DNA from: Spongilla lacustris
Taxonomy: Eukaryota; Porifera; Demospongiae; Spongillida; Spongillidae
Direction of reading: 5' to 3'
Assembly: GCA_949361645.1 (NCBI GenBank)
Contig: OX442435.1
Span: forward strand, 2,376,539-2,440,538
Length of the DNA stretch: 64,000 nt
In this document: positions 25,885 through 36,793 of the stretch, piece by piece
Numbering within the stretch: the stretch's first letter is position 1
Layout: each line of letters starts with the position of its first letter
Program-made: the position numbers and the translations under genes
The notes under the pieces: model-generated
Database searches by the model: none
What the model was told of the DNA's origin: nothing
Seen by the model: only the letters and a program-made list of their open reading frames with translations

Positions 25885-27335
25885 ATGCTACCTATACTAG
25901 TAACTACATGTACTTTCCAGTACTCTATAAGCTTTGAAAGTGTTTAGCTTATAGTGTGGCTTTGGCTCAGGCATGCATGCACACTGCAAGGTCATGAAGT
26001 ACAGGATGATCTAATTTACCAGCAATTGGATGGACCTTCGGTGACGAAGCTACAATTTGTGCCACTGACAAGCAAGCATAATAGAGGCTTTTACCAAAAC
26101 CTGTGGGTAGAATCCCTGCCTTCAATTATAGAGCCACAGCTGCTTCTACCTGTTCAAGCGTCATTGACGAGTAGCTCCATGGCAATCTTGATCACACAAC
26201 TCCCTTACAACAGCTGTACATTGAGTGAATAAGCACTTGCCTATGTTGATTACATGTAGGTGATGATTAATGCTGGACTACAGTCTCATTTGCATTTGTG
26301 TGGGTTTGACCTGATCTTCCAGCAGTATGCGATTAGGTTGCACTATGCCCAACTACATGGTTTCATTAACTATATAGACACAGATTGTAAAGCTGATTTG
26401 TGTACTACCCTGCCTTGGACTTTGGGACATAAAACAATTCAAGAAAATAATAGATTTATGCACATGGAAAGGGCTTAAAAAGAAATCATTAAAATAAACT
26501 GGTAGTCTCTTTCTGGTTGCAATTTATATTATCTAAAGGTATCATCCTGCATGTGAATGTGTCAAAGAATTCTGCAAGACTGGTATAGCTACTAATGGAC
26601 TGCATCCTATTCCTGTATATACAACATGGTATCATATAGCAATACAACAATTTCATTAACAAGAAATGGGTATGCTTGTATACGAGTATTACCTTAAAGT
26701 GCCATGAATAAGCCTCCCCTCCACCCCCACCGAAAAAAAAGTCTCTTGTATAAACGAGCGTATTGGTACTTTACGGTAAATGTTGCATACTTATAATGCT
26801 GTAACTTAAATTGTTTAAGCATTCATTCTGATGTATGTTGTCACCCTTTTTGTTTACTTTGAATGGCCATTTCTCTAGGTCAGTTGAAGCTGTGAATCTT
26901 ACACCGAGTAAAGAGAGGCCCATCAAGTAGCCAATGCACTCCACAAGGCTATATATATGGCATGAAATATTGCAAAATGTCAAGAAATAAATCATTTTTT
27001 CACAAGTATAATCAAAATTGTTGGTACACTTAACTTGTTTTATTTGCACTTTTATTGTCTTTAGAAAACGTAAAAGCAGCAGAATGATGCTAAACATGCC
27101 AGGGCCAAGGTGGTAAAAGGCAGCCCACTCCACCATCGCTATGTCTATATATATGGACTCCACTCAACAGGCTACTCTCCGCAACAGTCCACTCCATCAG
27201 TCTTTGTCATACGGGTTGGGGTACATGCTTTGTATGCAGCTTAAAAGAACGTTTGTGAAAAGGACCTTCTGCTCCGTCCAGCAATTACTTTTGCGTGAAG
27301 TAATAAGTTTGAATTAGTCTTAATTTGTCGGCCTG
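25885..27335. other. Stretch with no recognised gene
   Basis: This is AT-rich DNA with several short open frames (for example 25954-26232 on the plus strand and 26771-27163 on the minus strand). None shows a domain, conserved motif or convincing exon structure. I see nothing further to support. Confidence 0.45.
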
Positions 27336-27339
27336 TATA

Positions 27340-27570
27340 ACAGCAGCGTAGGACCAAATTAGGCAGTCTGTTTCGGTCCTAGGACAAAATTAGGCTGCTT
27401 ACTTTAGTCCGCCTGTATAGGACCAAAATGAGCAGCGTAGGACCAAAGTAGGCAGCCTGTTTTGGTCCTAGGACCAAATTAAGCAAAGCCTGTTTAAGTC
27501 CGCCGGACCAAAACAGGCTGCCTGAAATGGTCCTAGGACCATTTCAGGATAGGACAAAATCAGCCGTGAC
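27340..27570. repeat. Minisatellite built on GGTCCTAGGACC palindromes
   Basis: Degenerate units of about 40 bp repeat the phrases TAGGACCAAATTAGGCAG and CAGCCTGTTTTGGTCCTAGG in both orientations. The 12 bp palindrome GGTCCTAGGACC or a one-base variant occurs at about 27394, 27463 and 27530. Alternating orientation gives many short hairpins. Confidence 0.75.
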
Positions 27571-27975
27571 AGAAGGCCCTAAGCTCTGAAAAAAAAAAGA
27601 TAAGCAAGTACATTGATTACTCTCATGTAATCCGCGAGCAGGTAAAGAAAATATCATTTGGTTTGGAAACTATTGATGACTGAATAAGAAAATGAGATAA
27701 AAATGAATGGATATTGGAAATCTTGCATAATTAATGTGGAAGTGCGGATATAGGTATTTAAGTTCCGAAAAACTACACAGAATATGTCAACTAGTCTCCA
27801 TATTACAAATCCGAGAGCAGCCAGTCGATATTAATTTTTTTCCCGCAGTTAGCTGCAGTTTTCTGAATGCGTCCATACATTTTCCATAGACATTGAATTA
27901 CGCAATGACCGAATACCGCGTAATCCTTTTGACCGCCAATTTCTCGATATGTGTGAAGTTGAGAAAGGGGATGCT

Positions 27976-28442
27976 GATGAAGGCTGGGCACTGTTTCCTA
28001 TGTCTGAAAAGGGGTCACCTCAGCAAGACATGCCGCTCATCTATGAAATGCTCCAGTTGCCAACGGTGACACCACAGCAGCATCTGTGAAAATGTGCATA
28101 CACCTTCTGATGCTAACCCTACAAGGACTGCGATCTCTACACCATCGAATACTCAAGCTAACCCTGCTCAGCGCAAAACCGTAGCGTCACATCATCCCTC
28201 ATCACTATCCATGTATGTGAGCACAAAGACACCTGTTCTACTACAAACTGACAGAGCCATGGTCTACAGGCCAGATTCACCAACCTTTACTGAGATCCCC
28301 CGTGTTATCCTTGATGGTGGAAGTCAATGCTCCTACATCACTGGAAGACTCAAAGTGGCACTTACACTCCCTACCCAGAGTTCAGAGTCGCTGGTGATCA
28401 AGATGTTCGGATCTGAAGGCGGTAGAGCACAGACGTGATGTG
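27976..28442 (+). pseudogene. BEL/Pao gag zinc knuckles and start of protease (decayed)
   Basis: A frame through 27992-28090 shows a CX2CX4HX4C knuckle beginning CFLC, then a second knuckle with an HH pair, as in BEL/Pao Gag. A TGA at 28067-28069 interrupts the second knuckle where family members usually have a basic residue. The same frame continues through a low-complexity linker to the aspartic protease, where ILDGGSQCSYIT corresponds to the family's DSGS-type active site with the serine replaced by glycine. The reading is then cut at about 28443 by an inserted DNA transposon, and the protease resumes at 31909 in another frame. The upstream gag and a 5' LTR were not found. Confidence 0.8.
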
Positions 28443-29309
28443 CACTGTTAAAAAAAATGGTGTTGCCACAACACCCTTAGGGGTGTTCATACGCCTGTTT
28501 AGGAATAACACCCCTATGGTCCAGAGTGTTATGGTAACCGCTCAGGAGTGTTAGAGCCAACACCCCTGAAGTGTAGCCAGTACACTCTAATGGGTATTGA
28601 CACAGGTATCAATAGTTCGTGCATGCACCGTAATCTTATGATACAACGTAAATTGATCTTAATAAACTATACAACAACAGTTGATGATTTTAATCAAAAG
28701 TTGACAATAAATACAATCATACAACAAAACTATGAACATGTCTTTATGACGATCGAGTAGTCCTGGAGTGTTTCTCTGCATGCTTTGGACACTAAACAAA
28801 TGGCAATATATAATGGTCAGGTTCCAATATGAGACATGTCTAACCTGAATCTTGAGTGCAGCCCTCAGTCCGACGATGGTCATGTTCGCTAAGCGGATTG
28901 GTGACAATAACAGCGTCAATCGTACCGATTGTTAAGCTTACCTGGAAGGCTTGCTAGGGCCAGCGTGTCATATGACATTTGTAAGGTAGAGATAGGGCAT
29001 TATTTAGCGCGACAAGATACTTACCTGCATTATGCAGTGTCTCATTATAGTGAGGCAGCGCAGCGAGCAGTAGTAGCCAAATTTTCCTTAGCTAGGCATT
29101 CCGTCCGATCGCGAACTGCTGTTCTCCATGAACTCTCTTCAAAGCGCTCAACTCGTCTTATTCAAATGCATCGCTCAACGCTGGAAGAAAACAAATAGCT
29201 TACCAAAAAGTCGGAACTTACCTGCTCGTATTAAAATAACAGAACATGTTTCTAAAGGTCACGCATGCGCAATGAAATATATTTTTAATAGCATGACCTT
29301 ACATATTAT

Positions 29310-30910
29310 TGCATGTGTGTGCATATGTGTGTATGTGCATGTGTGCCATGTGTGTGTATGCAGGCCTGTACTGTAGCCAGGGGGGTTGGTCAATCCCCCT
29401 TGTTTGATGCCTCCCCCCCCTGCTTTCGTATTTTATTTGACTAATTGTGAGGCCCCCCTCCCCCTTCCCCAACAGTCCTGCAGTCCTATTATGTGTGTGC
29501 ATGTATGCATTGTGTGTGCGTTGTGTGTATGTCTGCACATGTATGTGTGCATTTGAGTGTGTATGTGTGTGCAATGTGTTGAGTGTTCATATGTATGTTA
29601 GCGTGTGTGTTGTGTATGTGTGTACATGTGTATGTATGTGTATGCATGTCTGTGTGTGTTTTGTATGTGTGTGCATGTGTGTCATATGTGTATGTGTGCA
29701 TGTGTGTATGTGTTCATGTGTGTATGTGTGCAGGTGTGTATGAGTGCATTTTTGTATGTGTGCATGAGTGTATCTGTTCATGTGTTATGTGTGCATGTGT
29801 GTGTGCATGTGTGTGTCATGTGTGTATGTGTGTATGTGTGCATGTGTGTGTATGTATGTGTATGTGTGTGTACATGTGCAAGTGTGTGTACAGAAATTTG
29901 ACGAACCCACCCCCTGGTTTACACAAAATAAAATTGCAGAGGGAAGACTTCTATTTTTGCCCAACCCCTATAACTTTATATATTCCGAAACTCACTCCCT
30001 GTTGAAAATGTGGCGATATATCCCTGATGCATATGCTTGTGTGTCATGTGTGTGCATGTGTGTGTGCATGTGTGTGTGCATGTGTGTGCATGTGTGTGCA
30101 TGTGTGTGTGTCATGTGTGTATGTGAGTCATGTGTGCAGGTGTGTGCATGTGTGCATGTGTGTGCATGTGTGTATGTGTCATGTGTGTATGTGTGTCATG
30201 TGTGTCATGTGTGCATGTGTGTGCATGTGTGCATGTGTGTGTATGTGTGCATGTGTGTATGTGCATGTGTATGTGTGCATGTGTGTATGTGTGTGTACAT
30301 TGTGTGTGCATGTGTGTGTGTCATGTGTGCATGTGTGTGTCTGTGTGTCATGTCATTGTGTGTGCATGTGTGTAGGTATGTGTGCATGTGTGTACTGGAT
30401 TGTCCCTAATTTGGCTAAACCACCCCCTGGTTTACACATGCCATGTAAAAATAATACTACATGGCATGCCACATAACAGTGCAGAGGGAAGACATTTATT
30501 TTTGCCCAACCCCTATATTTTTATATATTCTGAAACCCACCCTCTGTTGAAAATTTGTGTATGTGTGCATGTGTGATGCCCCTAATTTAAATCCCTGGTG
30601 TGTATGTTTGTGTGTCATGTGTGTATGTGTGCATGTGTGTGCACATGTGTATGTGTACATGTGTGTATGTGTGCATGTGTGTATGTGTGCATGTGTATGT
30701 GTGCATGTGTGTGCATGTGTGTATGTGTCCATGTTGTGTGTACAGTGTATGTTTTTATGCATGTGTATGTGTGAATGTGCGTCTGTGTGCATGTGTGTGT
30801 GCATGTGTGTATGCAACATGTGTGTATGTGTACAATCACTATGTGTGCATGTACATGTGTGTATGTGTACAATCACTATGTGTGTATATACATGTGTGTA
30901 TGGAACGCAC
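29310..30910. repeat. TGTGTGCATG microsatellite tract
   Basis: Nearly 1.3 kb of TGTGTG, TGTATG and TGTGCATG steps lie in three blocks (29310-29370, 29490-29890 and 30030-30400 with 30540-30910) separated by short unique modules. Long cysteine, valine and methionine-rich frames on the plus strand and histidine, threonine-rich ones on the minus strand are by-products. Confidence 0.9.
29890..30560. repeat. Two copies of a roughly 150 bp module inside the microsatellite
   Basis: ACCCACCCCCTGGTTTACAC near 29903 is followed by GCAGAGGGAAGAC, TTTTTGCCCAACCCCTATA and CTGTTGAAAAT. The same order recurs at about 30419-30555. A shorter related piece may lie near 29375-29410. It looks like a short dispersed element or duplicated segment carried with the microsatellite. 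Its origin is unknown. Confidence 0.6.
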
Positions 30911-31908
30911 CTCAGTACTGATGGAATGAGGGAGAATGCAAAGAGTGTCAAAACTCCTGCCATTAAGGCCACACAACAGTGTTCAGCAGCATTCATCCAG
31001 CATATTTCATTATTGTCTACTTGCTATCAAGACCTGCATGTGGTATAATGTAGCCACATGACTGCATGAACACTTTTAGCATAAACCCAATATTCAAGCT
31101 GTGATATTTTGAAATTAATATAGACTGTTTCCTTGCTATATGCACATAACAAAATACTTCAGTGTGAGTAGTGACGTATATATGCTCATGTCATTTTACT
31201 CGGGTGTGATCTAAGTAGGCTACGCCATGCTACTTATTAACCTCAAGTGACTTCACTCTCAACACAAAGTGGCATGAACAAGCGGCCTATGCATGTGCAC
31301 TACAACACACTACTGATAGCGAAGCGCTAGCATGAGCACAGCGGTGCACATTGACGAACACTGCACACTAGCCTTCATAAGCACAGCGAAATTACATGCA
31401 TAAATACGGTAATTGCTGCGCATGTTGAAAAGGCAATGTGTATACGCACTGCCCTAGTCTAGAAATCCACACCAATGCACGGGCCATGGCCACCCTGTTA
31501 GACATTTTTAACTGGTATGTTGTGTGCGTGCATATACCTTTAAGATATAACTCTGTCACTTAAAGTCCAGTAACTGTATCTACATCACCTCAAATATGAA
31601 GTCACAGCTGCCATCGTTCATATGCTGCCATACTATATCTCGCAAACCACTCCCTCAATCATCAGAAAGTAATTACACACAAGGCTGAACATTGGGGTGT
31701 AAATGCGGTAAACCAGTGTTGTGACAACACACCTCTAAAATCACCTAACACCCCTCTGTTGGTGGGGTATGCTGCTAACACCCCAGCATAGCCTGCTAAC
31801 ACCCATATATGTCAGCTGAGCACCCTAGTGTGTTGCCATAACACTCCTCAGGCTGTAACACCCCTCAAACCTAACACCCCTCGGGCCAGTTTTTTTAACA
31901 GTGTGGTC

Positions 31909-32370
31909 AGTCTGGGAGTGAGGACCAGAGATGGAGCACATGTAGATCTGAAACTTCTGGTGGTACCCTTGATCTGCGAGCCACTTAGTGGTCAACCAGT
32001 TTCTTGTGCCAGCAAAAGATTTCCCCATCTATTCGGACTGGAGATGGCTGACACTAGCACACTTGGTGATACATTGGATATTGATGTGCTAATTGGGGCC
32101 GACTACTACCTGCAATTTGTGACGGGGAACATATGCCATGGGATATCTGGACCCACAGGAATTGAAACAAGGCTTGGATGGGTGTTATCAGGTCCCATAC
32201 CAGGATACAGCGATGAACATCATACCGTCAATCTGTTCACATCGCATGCTCTTCATATCGATACAGCCTCAGTCAACTCTTTGGATGAAAGGTTGAAGAT
32301 GTTTTGGGAACTGGAGACTCTGGGCATTAAGGAAGATGAAACGTCTGTATATGACAAATTTCATCAATAG
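31909..32370 (+). pseudogene. BEL/Pao protease continuation (DUF1758-type region)
   Basis: The reading VSLGVRTRDG, then LLVVPLICEPL, IDVLIGADYY and TRLGWVLSGP is the conserved retropepsin-like region that follows the active site in BEL/Pao polyproteins. It follows directly from the 3' edge of the inserted DNA transposon. It ends at a stop in 32368-32370; the continuation toward RT is in a different frame, so a frameshift lies near 32355. It is a fragment and not expected to give a functional protease. Confidence 0.85.
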
Positions 32371-34036
32371 CATTCAGTTGCAAGAGGGAAGATACTGTGT
32401 CAAGCTACCAAGGAAGGATCCCTGCTGCAATCTACCAAGCAACTACGACCTTTGCCAGAAGCGACTGCATAGGTTACTGAGGAGATGCAAGCAGGATACT
32501 TGTCTTTTGAAGGAGTACGATGGAGTAATTAGAGAACAGCTGACCAAGGGCATAGTGAAGGTAGTGGGAGACCTGCCACCTCAGGAGCACAAGAGGATAC
32601 ACTACTTGCCACATCATGCAGTGATCAGGGAAGAGAAGCAGACCACAAAACTCTGAATAGTATATGATGCCTCTGCAAAGTCTACTGGTCCTTCTTTGAA
32701 TGACTGTCTCTATGTTGGACCTGCATTTGGCCAAAGCATAATGGACATTTTGTTGCGGTTCCGTCCACAGAAGGTAGCATTAGTCGCAGACATAGAGAAG
32801 GCCTTCCTCATGATCTCCGTAGATGAAGAAGACCGGGATGTGTTGAGGTTTCTGTGGATAGAAGACATAGAGAGTGAGACTCCATGAATGACTGTCCTGC
32901 GCTTTGCCCAAGTTGTCTTTGGTGTAGCCTCAAGCCCATTTCTTCTAAATGCGACAATCAGACACCACATCCAAGGATATCAAACTGATGATCCGTCATT
33001 TGTGGCAAGATTCTTGAATTCTATATATGTAGATGACCTCACATTCGGAGCAGATAGCATCGATGAAGCATTTGAGCTATACACAAAGTCAAAGGCTCGA
33101 CTAGCGAAGGCAGGATTTAACCTAAGGAAATTCTCCTCAAACTCCATGGACCTGTTGGAACGCATCAGCCAGAAGGAGCAGTATCAGTCAGGAGTGTCAC
33201 TCAAAGGTGAAAGGAACACACTTCAAGAGGAGGACCAATCCTATGCAAGATACACAGTTGGTGCCAACCAATCCCAACCCCAAGATGGGCAAAGAGTTCT
33301 TGCCCTACTTTGGGATTCAGGCAGTGACCAATTCATTTTCGACATCAGTCAAGTGGGCATTGACGCTAACCTGGAACCGAAGAAAAGAGATGTTGTTAGC
33401 TTGGCTTCAAGGATCTTTGACCCAATGAGCATACTTTCCCCAGTGACCATCCAGTTCAAAGTACTGTTCCAGAAAATTTGTGAATTGAAAATTGGATGGG
33501 ATGACTACGTCTCAGGAGACCCTCTGAAAAGGTGGAAATCCTTGATACATGGATTAGCTCAGACCCGTCCTCTTTGCATCCCGAGATACCTCTTTCAGCG
33601 TGTAGAGGACTATACAGATGCAGTCTACAGTCTGCAGGGATTCTCCGATGCCTCACAGGAAGCCTACACTGCGGTGAAGGTGGTGACCTCCGATGGAGTT
33701 CAAGTCAGACTTGTAGCATCAAAGACAAGAGTTGCCCCTGCTAAGGGAATGACCATTCCCAGATTGGAGCTACTAGCAGCACTGCTGTTATCCAAGTTGA
33801 TGGTGAGCGTGAGGTGTGCTCTAGAACCCGAACTTACTTTGAATGACCCTTCATGCTTCACTGACTCCAAAGTAACCATGTATTGGATCCACGGACAAAC
33901 AAAGGAATGGAAACAGTTCGTCCAGAACAGAGTGAAGGAGATTAGGAGACTGTTACCAATACATGTTTGGAAGCACTGCAGCGGACATGAAAACCCAGCA
34001 GATATACCTTCCAGAGGTATGAATCTGCATGTCTGA
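32371..34036 (+). pseudogene. BEL/Pao reverse transcriptase and RNase H (two internal TGA codons)
   Basis: One frame, ignoring stops, gives the RT thumb and palm with VYDASAKS, VADIEKAFLMI and the catalytic YVDD near 33027-33038, followed by the BEL-type RNase H with GFSDASQEAY, TIPRLELLAALLL and CFTDSKV. TGA codons interrupt at 32654-32656, just before VYDAS, and at 32885-32887. The frame runs to 34036 and shifts into the next frame around 34030. The three-letter core of each catalytic motif is preserved, but the stops mean no full-length enzyme is made by normal translation. Confidence 0.88.
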
Positions 34037-35830
34037 ACTTGTTAATAATCCACTGTGGTTAAATGGACCAAAGTGGCTTTGCAACTCTGGGGGAGAGAAA
34101 TTGCAAGCGAATGAAGACTCTGTTCCAGAAGGATGCTTGGATGAAATGAAGGTTGGAAGCCGCCAATTGATGAGGTCAACCCACAATCTGATATCCAGTG
34201 AACATGATCCAGGCGAGCCAATAATGGAGTGCAAGAACCTCAGCACACTGAGAAGATTGTTGAGAATCACAGCACATGTCTTCAAGGTTATTGAGGTATT
34301 GAAGGCAAAGATTGGCAAGGAAGCTAGAGATATTGAGCTCAACATCACTGCTACTGACATGGCCAAGTCTGAATTATACTGGATCAAGATGGTCCAACCC
34401 AGTCTAGAGAGAAATGTGAGATTTATCGCATGGAAGCAACAGTTCAATATGTTCATGGATGAGTCTGGAGTGTGGAGGTGTGGAGGGAGACTGACCAACG
34501 CAGATATGCCACAACTTTCAAAACACCCAATCCTACTGGAGATCACTCACCCTTTCACAACCTTGATAGTGAAGGACTGCCATGAGAAGGTCATGCATAA
34601 TGGTGTACAGGAAACACTTTCCGAGCTCAGATCCAGATACTGGATTGTTTGAGGACGAAGTTTTATCAGACGAGTACTGCACGAATGTTTTGCCTGCAAG
34701 AAGATGCAAGGACAGCACTACGTCATCCCACCTTCACCACCTTTGCCTGAGTTTAGGGTACAGCAAGCTCAACCATTTTTGTCTTGTGGAGTGGACTATG
34801 TGGGTCCCTTATACTTAAAAGACACTAGCAAAGTTTGGATCAGTCTATTCACCTGCTGTGTAACGTGAGCTATTCACCTGGAACTAGTCCCAGACATGAC
34901 AGCTGATGCCTTTCTATGGTGTTTTAAGAGCTTCACGGCACGTCGAGGAGTCCCTTCTAGAGTGATTTCGGACAACAGCAAGACATTTAAATCAGCCAGT
35001 CGTCTTATCTTCAAGCTGCTGGAGTCTCCAGAAGTAAGGAAGTACTTTGGCAACATGCATTTGAACTGGAACTACAATCTGGAGAAGGCCCCATGGTGGG
35101 GAGGGATGTTTGAAAGGATGATTCGCTCGATGAAAATGTGCTTGAAGAAGGCGATAGGTGGGGCCAGATTGTCATATGATGAGCTGCTGACTGTGACCAC
35201 CCAAGTAGAAGCCACACTCAATTCATGACCACTGACCTACGTGTCTTCTGAAGACTTAGAAGAACCAATCACTCTATCACACTTGCTGGTATAGGGTATA
35301 GATTGCTGAACCTACCTAGACCAGAGTGATCCCAACTTTAGCCTCACATCTACCCCAATGGTAATCACACAACGAATGAAACACATGAAGTTAGTGATGG
35401 AGCACTTCTGGAAACAATGGCTGGATGAATATCTGAAAGAGTTGAGAGACGCACATCGTTATGCAAAACAACCTAAGGGTTCTGGCTGGGTTGCAGTTGG
35501 TGATATGGTGCTTGTACATGATGCTGACCATTCCCGTGTACTCTGGAGGACTGGTATTGTGGAGAAGCTGATAACTGGACAGGATGGAGTTACACGAGGA
35601 GCAGTTGTTCGCCTGTCATCTGCAAGAGGTCCTGTAACCTTGAGGTGCCCACTCCAACTTCTCTACCCACTGAAGATGTCTGCAAAAGGTCAAACATCTA
35701 ATGTTGTCACAGACAATGTGACAGAACCACTGGATTCCAGTATGGAGCAGAAGGTAGAGAATCGCAGAAGTCAACCAAGAAAGGCCTCAAGTCTCATCAG
35801 AGAGAAGATCAGACTTTGTCTAAACTGAAT
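34029..35830 (+). pseudogene. BEL/Pao integrase and C-terminal region (decayed)
   Basis: It starts with ELVNNPLWLNGPKWL, the BEL/Pao junction between RNase H and integrase. Then come CGGRLTNADM, HPILLEITHP, a zinc-binding region, VDYVGPLYLK with the first catalytic Asp, VISDNSKTF with the second, and NLEKAPWWGGMFERMIRSMK with the catalytic Glu. TGA codons at 34650-34652, 34866-34868 and 35226-35228 break one otherwise continuous frame, and an indel lies near 35297. The last part (35358-35828) has GWVAVGDMVLVHDADHSRVLW, the chromatin-side C-terminal domain of this family. The remains end at 35828 just before the LTR. Confidence 0.87.
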
Positions 35831-35876
35831 ATTGATACTTGTCATTGACTAGTTGACACTAGTCAACGCGGGGGAG

Positions 35877-35975
35877 TGTTAGAATTGATTGTGTAATTTA
35901 CGCGCACGTGATTATTATCATTAGAAACGGATAGAGTGCGTGCGTAGCTACCGTTGCCTGAGATCACTTTCTTAC
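35877..35975 (+). mobile_element. Probable partial 3' LTR of the BEL/Pao element
   Basis: A purine tract GCGGGGGAG at 35868-35876 is followed by TGTTAGAATTG, a typical TG start. A possible CA end lies at 35974-35975, where P-like coding sequence begins on the other strand. No matching 5' LTR was seen upstream of 27976, so the extent is uncertain. Confidence 0.5.
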
Positions 35976-35976
35976 A

Positions 35977-36595
35977 GTCCCTTAGCGTTCGTTGAGATGG
36001 GAGCTTGATGGTACCAGTTTCCCTTATAATTTCATATGCTGAGCTAGACAGATGATGAAGGTAGAGGCACCACTGCACCATGACAGGGTCCCGTTGCATC
36101 TGCCGTGCATTATCCAAAGAAGCAGCCTGCATCTGTGTCTCCCAAAACACACGTCCAAATGAACCAGGTGGGTGAGCTTCACAGACTGCCTCAGCCAGCA
36201 TTGTCTTGCATAATCTGTAACAGACTATCATGTATACTACTGTCCACAGAAATGCCTCTTTCCTCAGACACAGTCTGCAGCTTCATTTGGAGGTTGGTTA
36301 CTTGACGTTGGCAGGCTACTCGTAGCTTATGTTCTTGATGGTAATGGATACACTTTATCCGGACTACTTAAGTGTGAGAATGTTGCATGACTACTAGGGT
36401 CAGTGCGGCTGGTATCAGCATCAAGTTTCTCATGATGGCTTAGTAAGGCCCTTAGGGTGCTCCGGTATGATGTACACCGGTTGCAGCACTGGCCACTGTT
36501 TTCATCTGACATCACTAGGAGCTCACACTTAGCATGTCGAATGGTAGAATGTATGATGTCGAGATATGCAACACGCTCTGTGCCTGTAGTTTGTG
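35977..36595 (-). pseudogene. P-element-like (THAP9-type) protein, C-terminal fragment
   Basis: Reading the minus strand downward: VAYLDIIHSTIRHAKCELL, a CXXC pair (CCNRC), YRSTLRALLS, SSPDKV, a coiled-coil-like LQMKLQTVSEERGISVD segment, then FGRVFWETQMQAAS, DPVMVQWCLYLHHLSSSAYE and GTIKLPSQRTLRDC. From memory this order is typical of a P-element/THAP9-related family common in sponges and cnidarians. Frameshifts near 36330 and 36215 break the reading. It stops at RTLRDC where the BEL LTR abuts. The N-terminal part lies beyond the gypsy insertion at 40935-41360. Confidence 0.7.
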
Positions 36596-36600
36596 CATAT

Positions 36601-36716
36601 TGTAGTGTCTTGGACCCCCAGACTTGGCTCTCAGTCATGATTCACTCATTAACAAAAAAGGATCATTCCATGCATGAGCATGCGCACAACTGCACTCTAA
36701 ATATACGTATGCCAAT
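36601..36716 (-). repeat. 3' LTR of the gypsy element
   Basis: On the plus strand it reads from TGTAGTGTCTTGGACCCCCA to ACGTATGCC. It is very short for an LTR but nearly identical to the other copy. It retains LTR-like TG at one end; the other end reads AT where the partner has CA. Confidence 0.9.
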
Positions 36717-36745
36717 ACATCACATTCCTCCCCCCTTAACACACA
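36717..36745 (-). other. Polypurine tract of the gypsy element
   Basis: On the minus strand AAGGGGGGAGGAATGTGATG lies directly upstream of the 3' LTR. This is the expected primer site for plus-strand DNA synthesis in Ty3/gypsy elements. Confidence 0.8.
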
Positions 36746-36793
36746 ACTATACATTTATGCACTTCAATAATAGTCAATATGTGTGTTCTCTGT

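Larger units (their letters stand above)
28443..31908. mobile_element. Non-autonomous DNA transposon inserted in the BEL/Pao element
   Basis: It begins CACTGTTAAAAAAA near 28442 and ends TTTTTTTAACAGTG near 31907, a 14 bp perfect inverted repeat. A TG dinucleotide flanks both sides. Both subterminal regions are packed with AACACCCC-type repeats (28460-28580; 31720-31890). The CACTG...CAGTG termini suggest the CACTA/EnSpm group, but the target duplication is too short to decide. No transposase is recognisable. The middle is dominated by a TG/CATG microsatellite. Homology of the flanks to one BEL protease proves it is an insertion. Confidence 0.8.

Noticed and set aside
29447..30996. Cys/Val/Met-rich and His/Thr-rich frames up to 213 codons
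   Set aside because: They are translations of the TGTGTGCATG microsatellite in different frames and strands.
27976..35828. TGA codons read as selenocysteine or a variant code
   Set aside because: Frameshifts and an inserted transposon accompany them, the gypsy and hAT genes nearby use none, and arginine rather than cysteine is expected at several sites.
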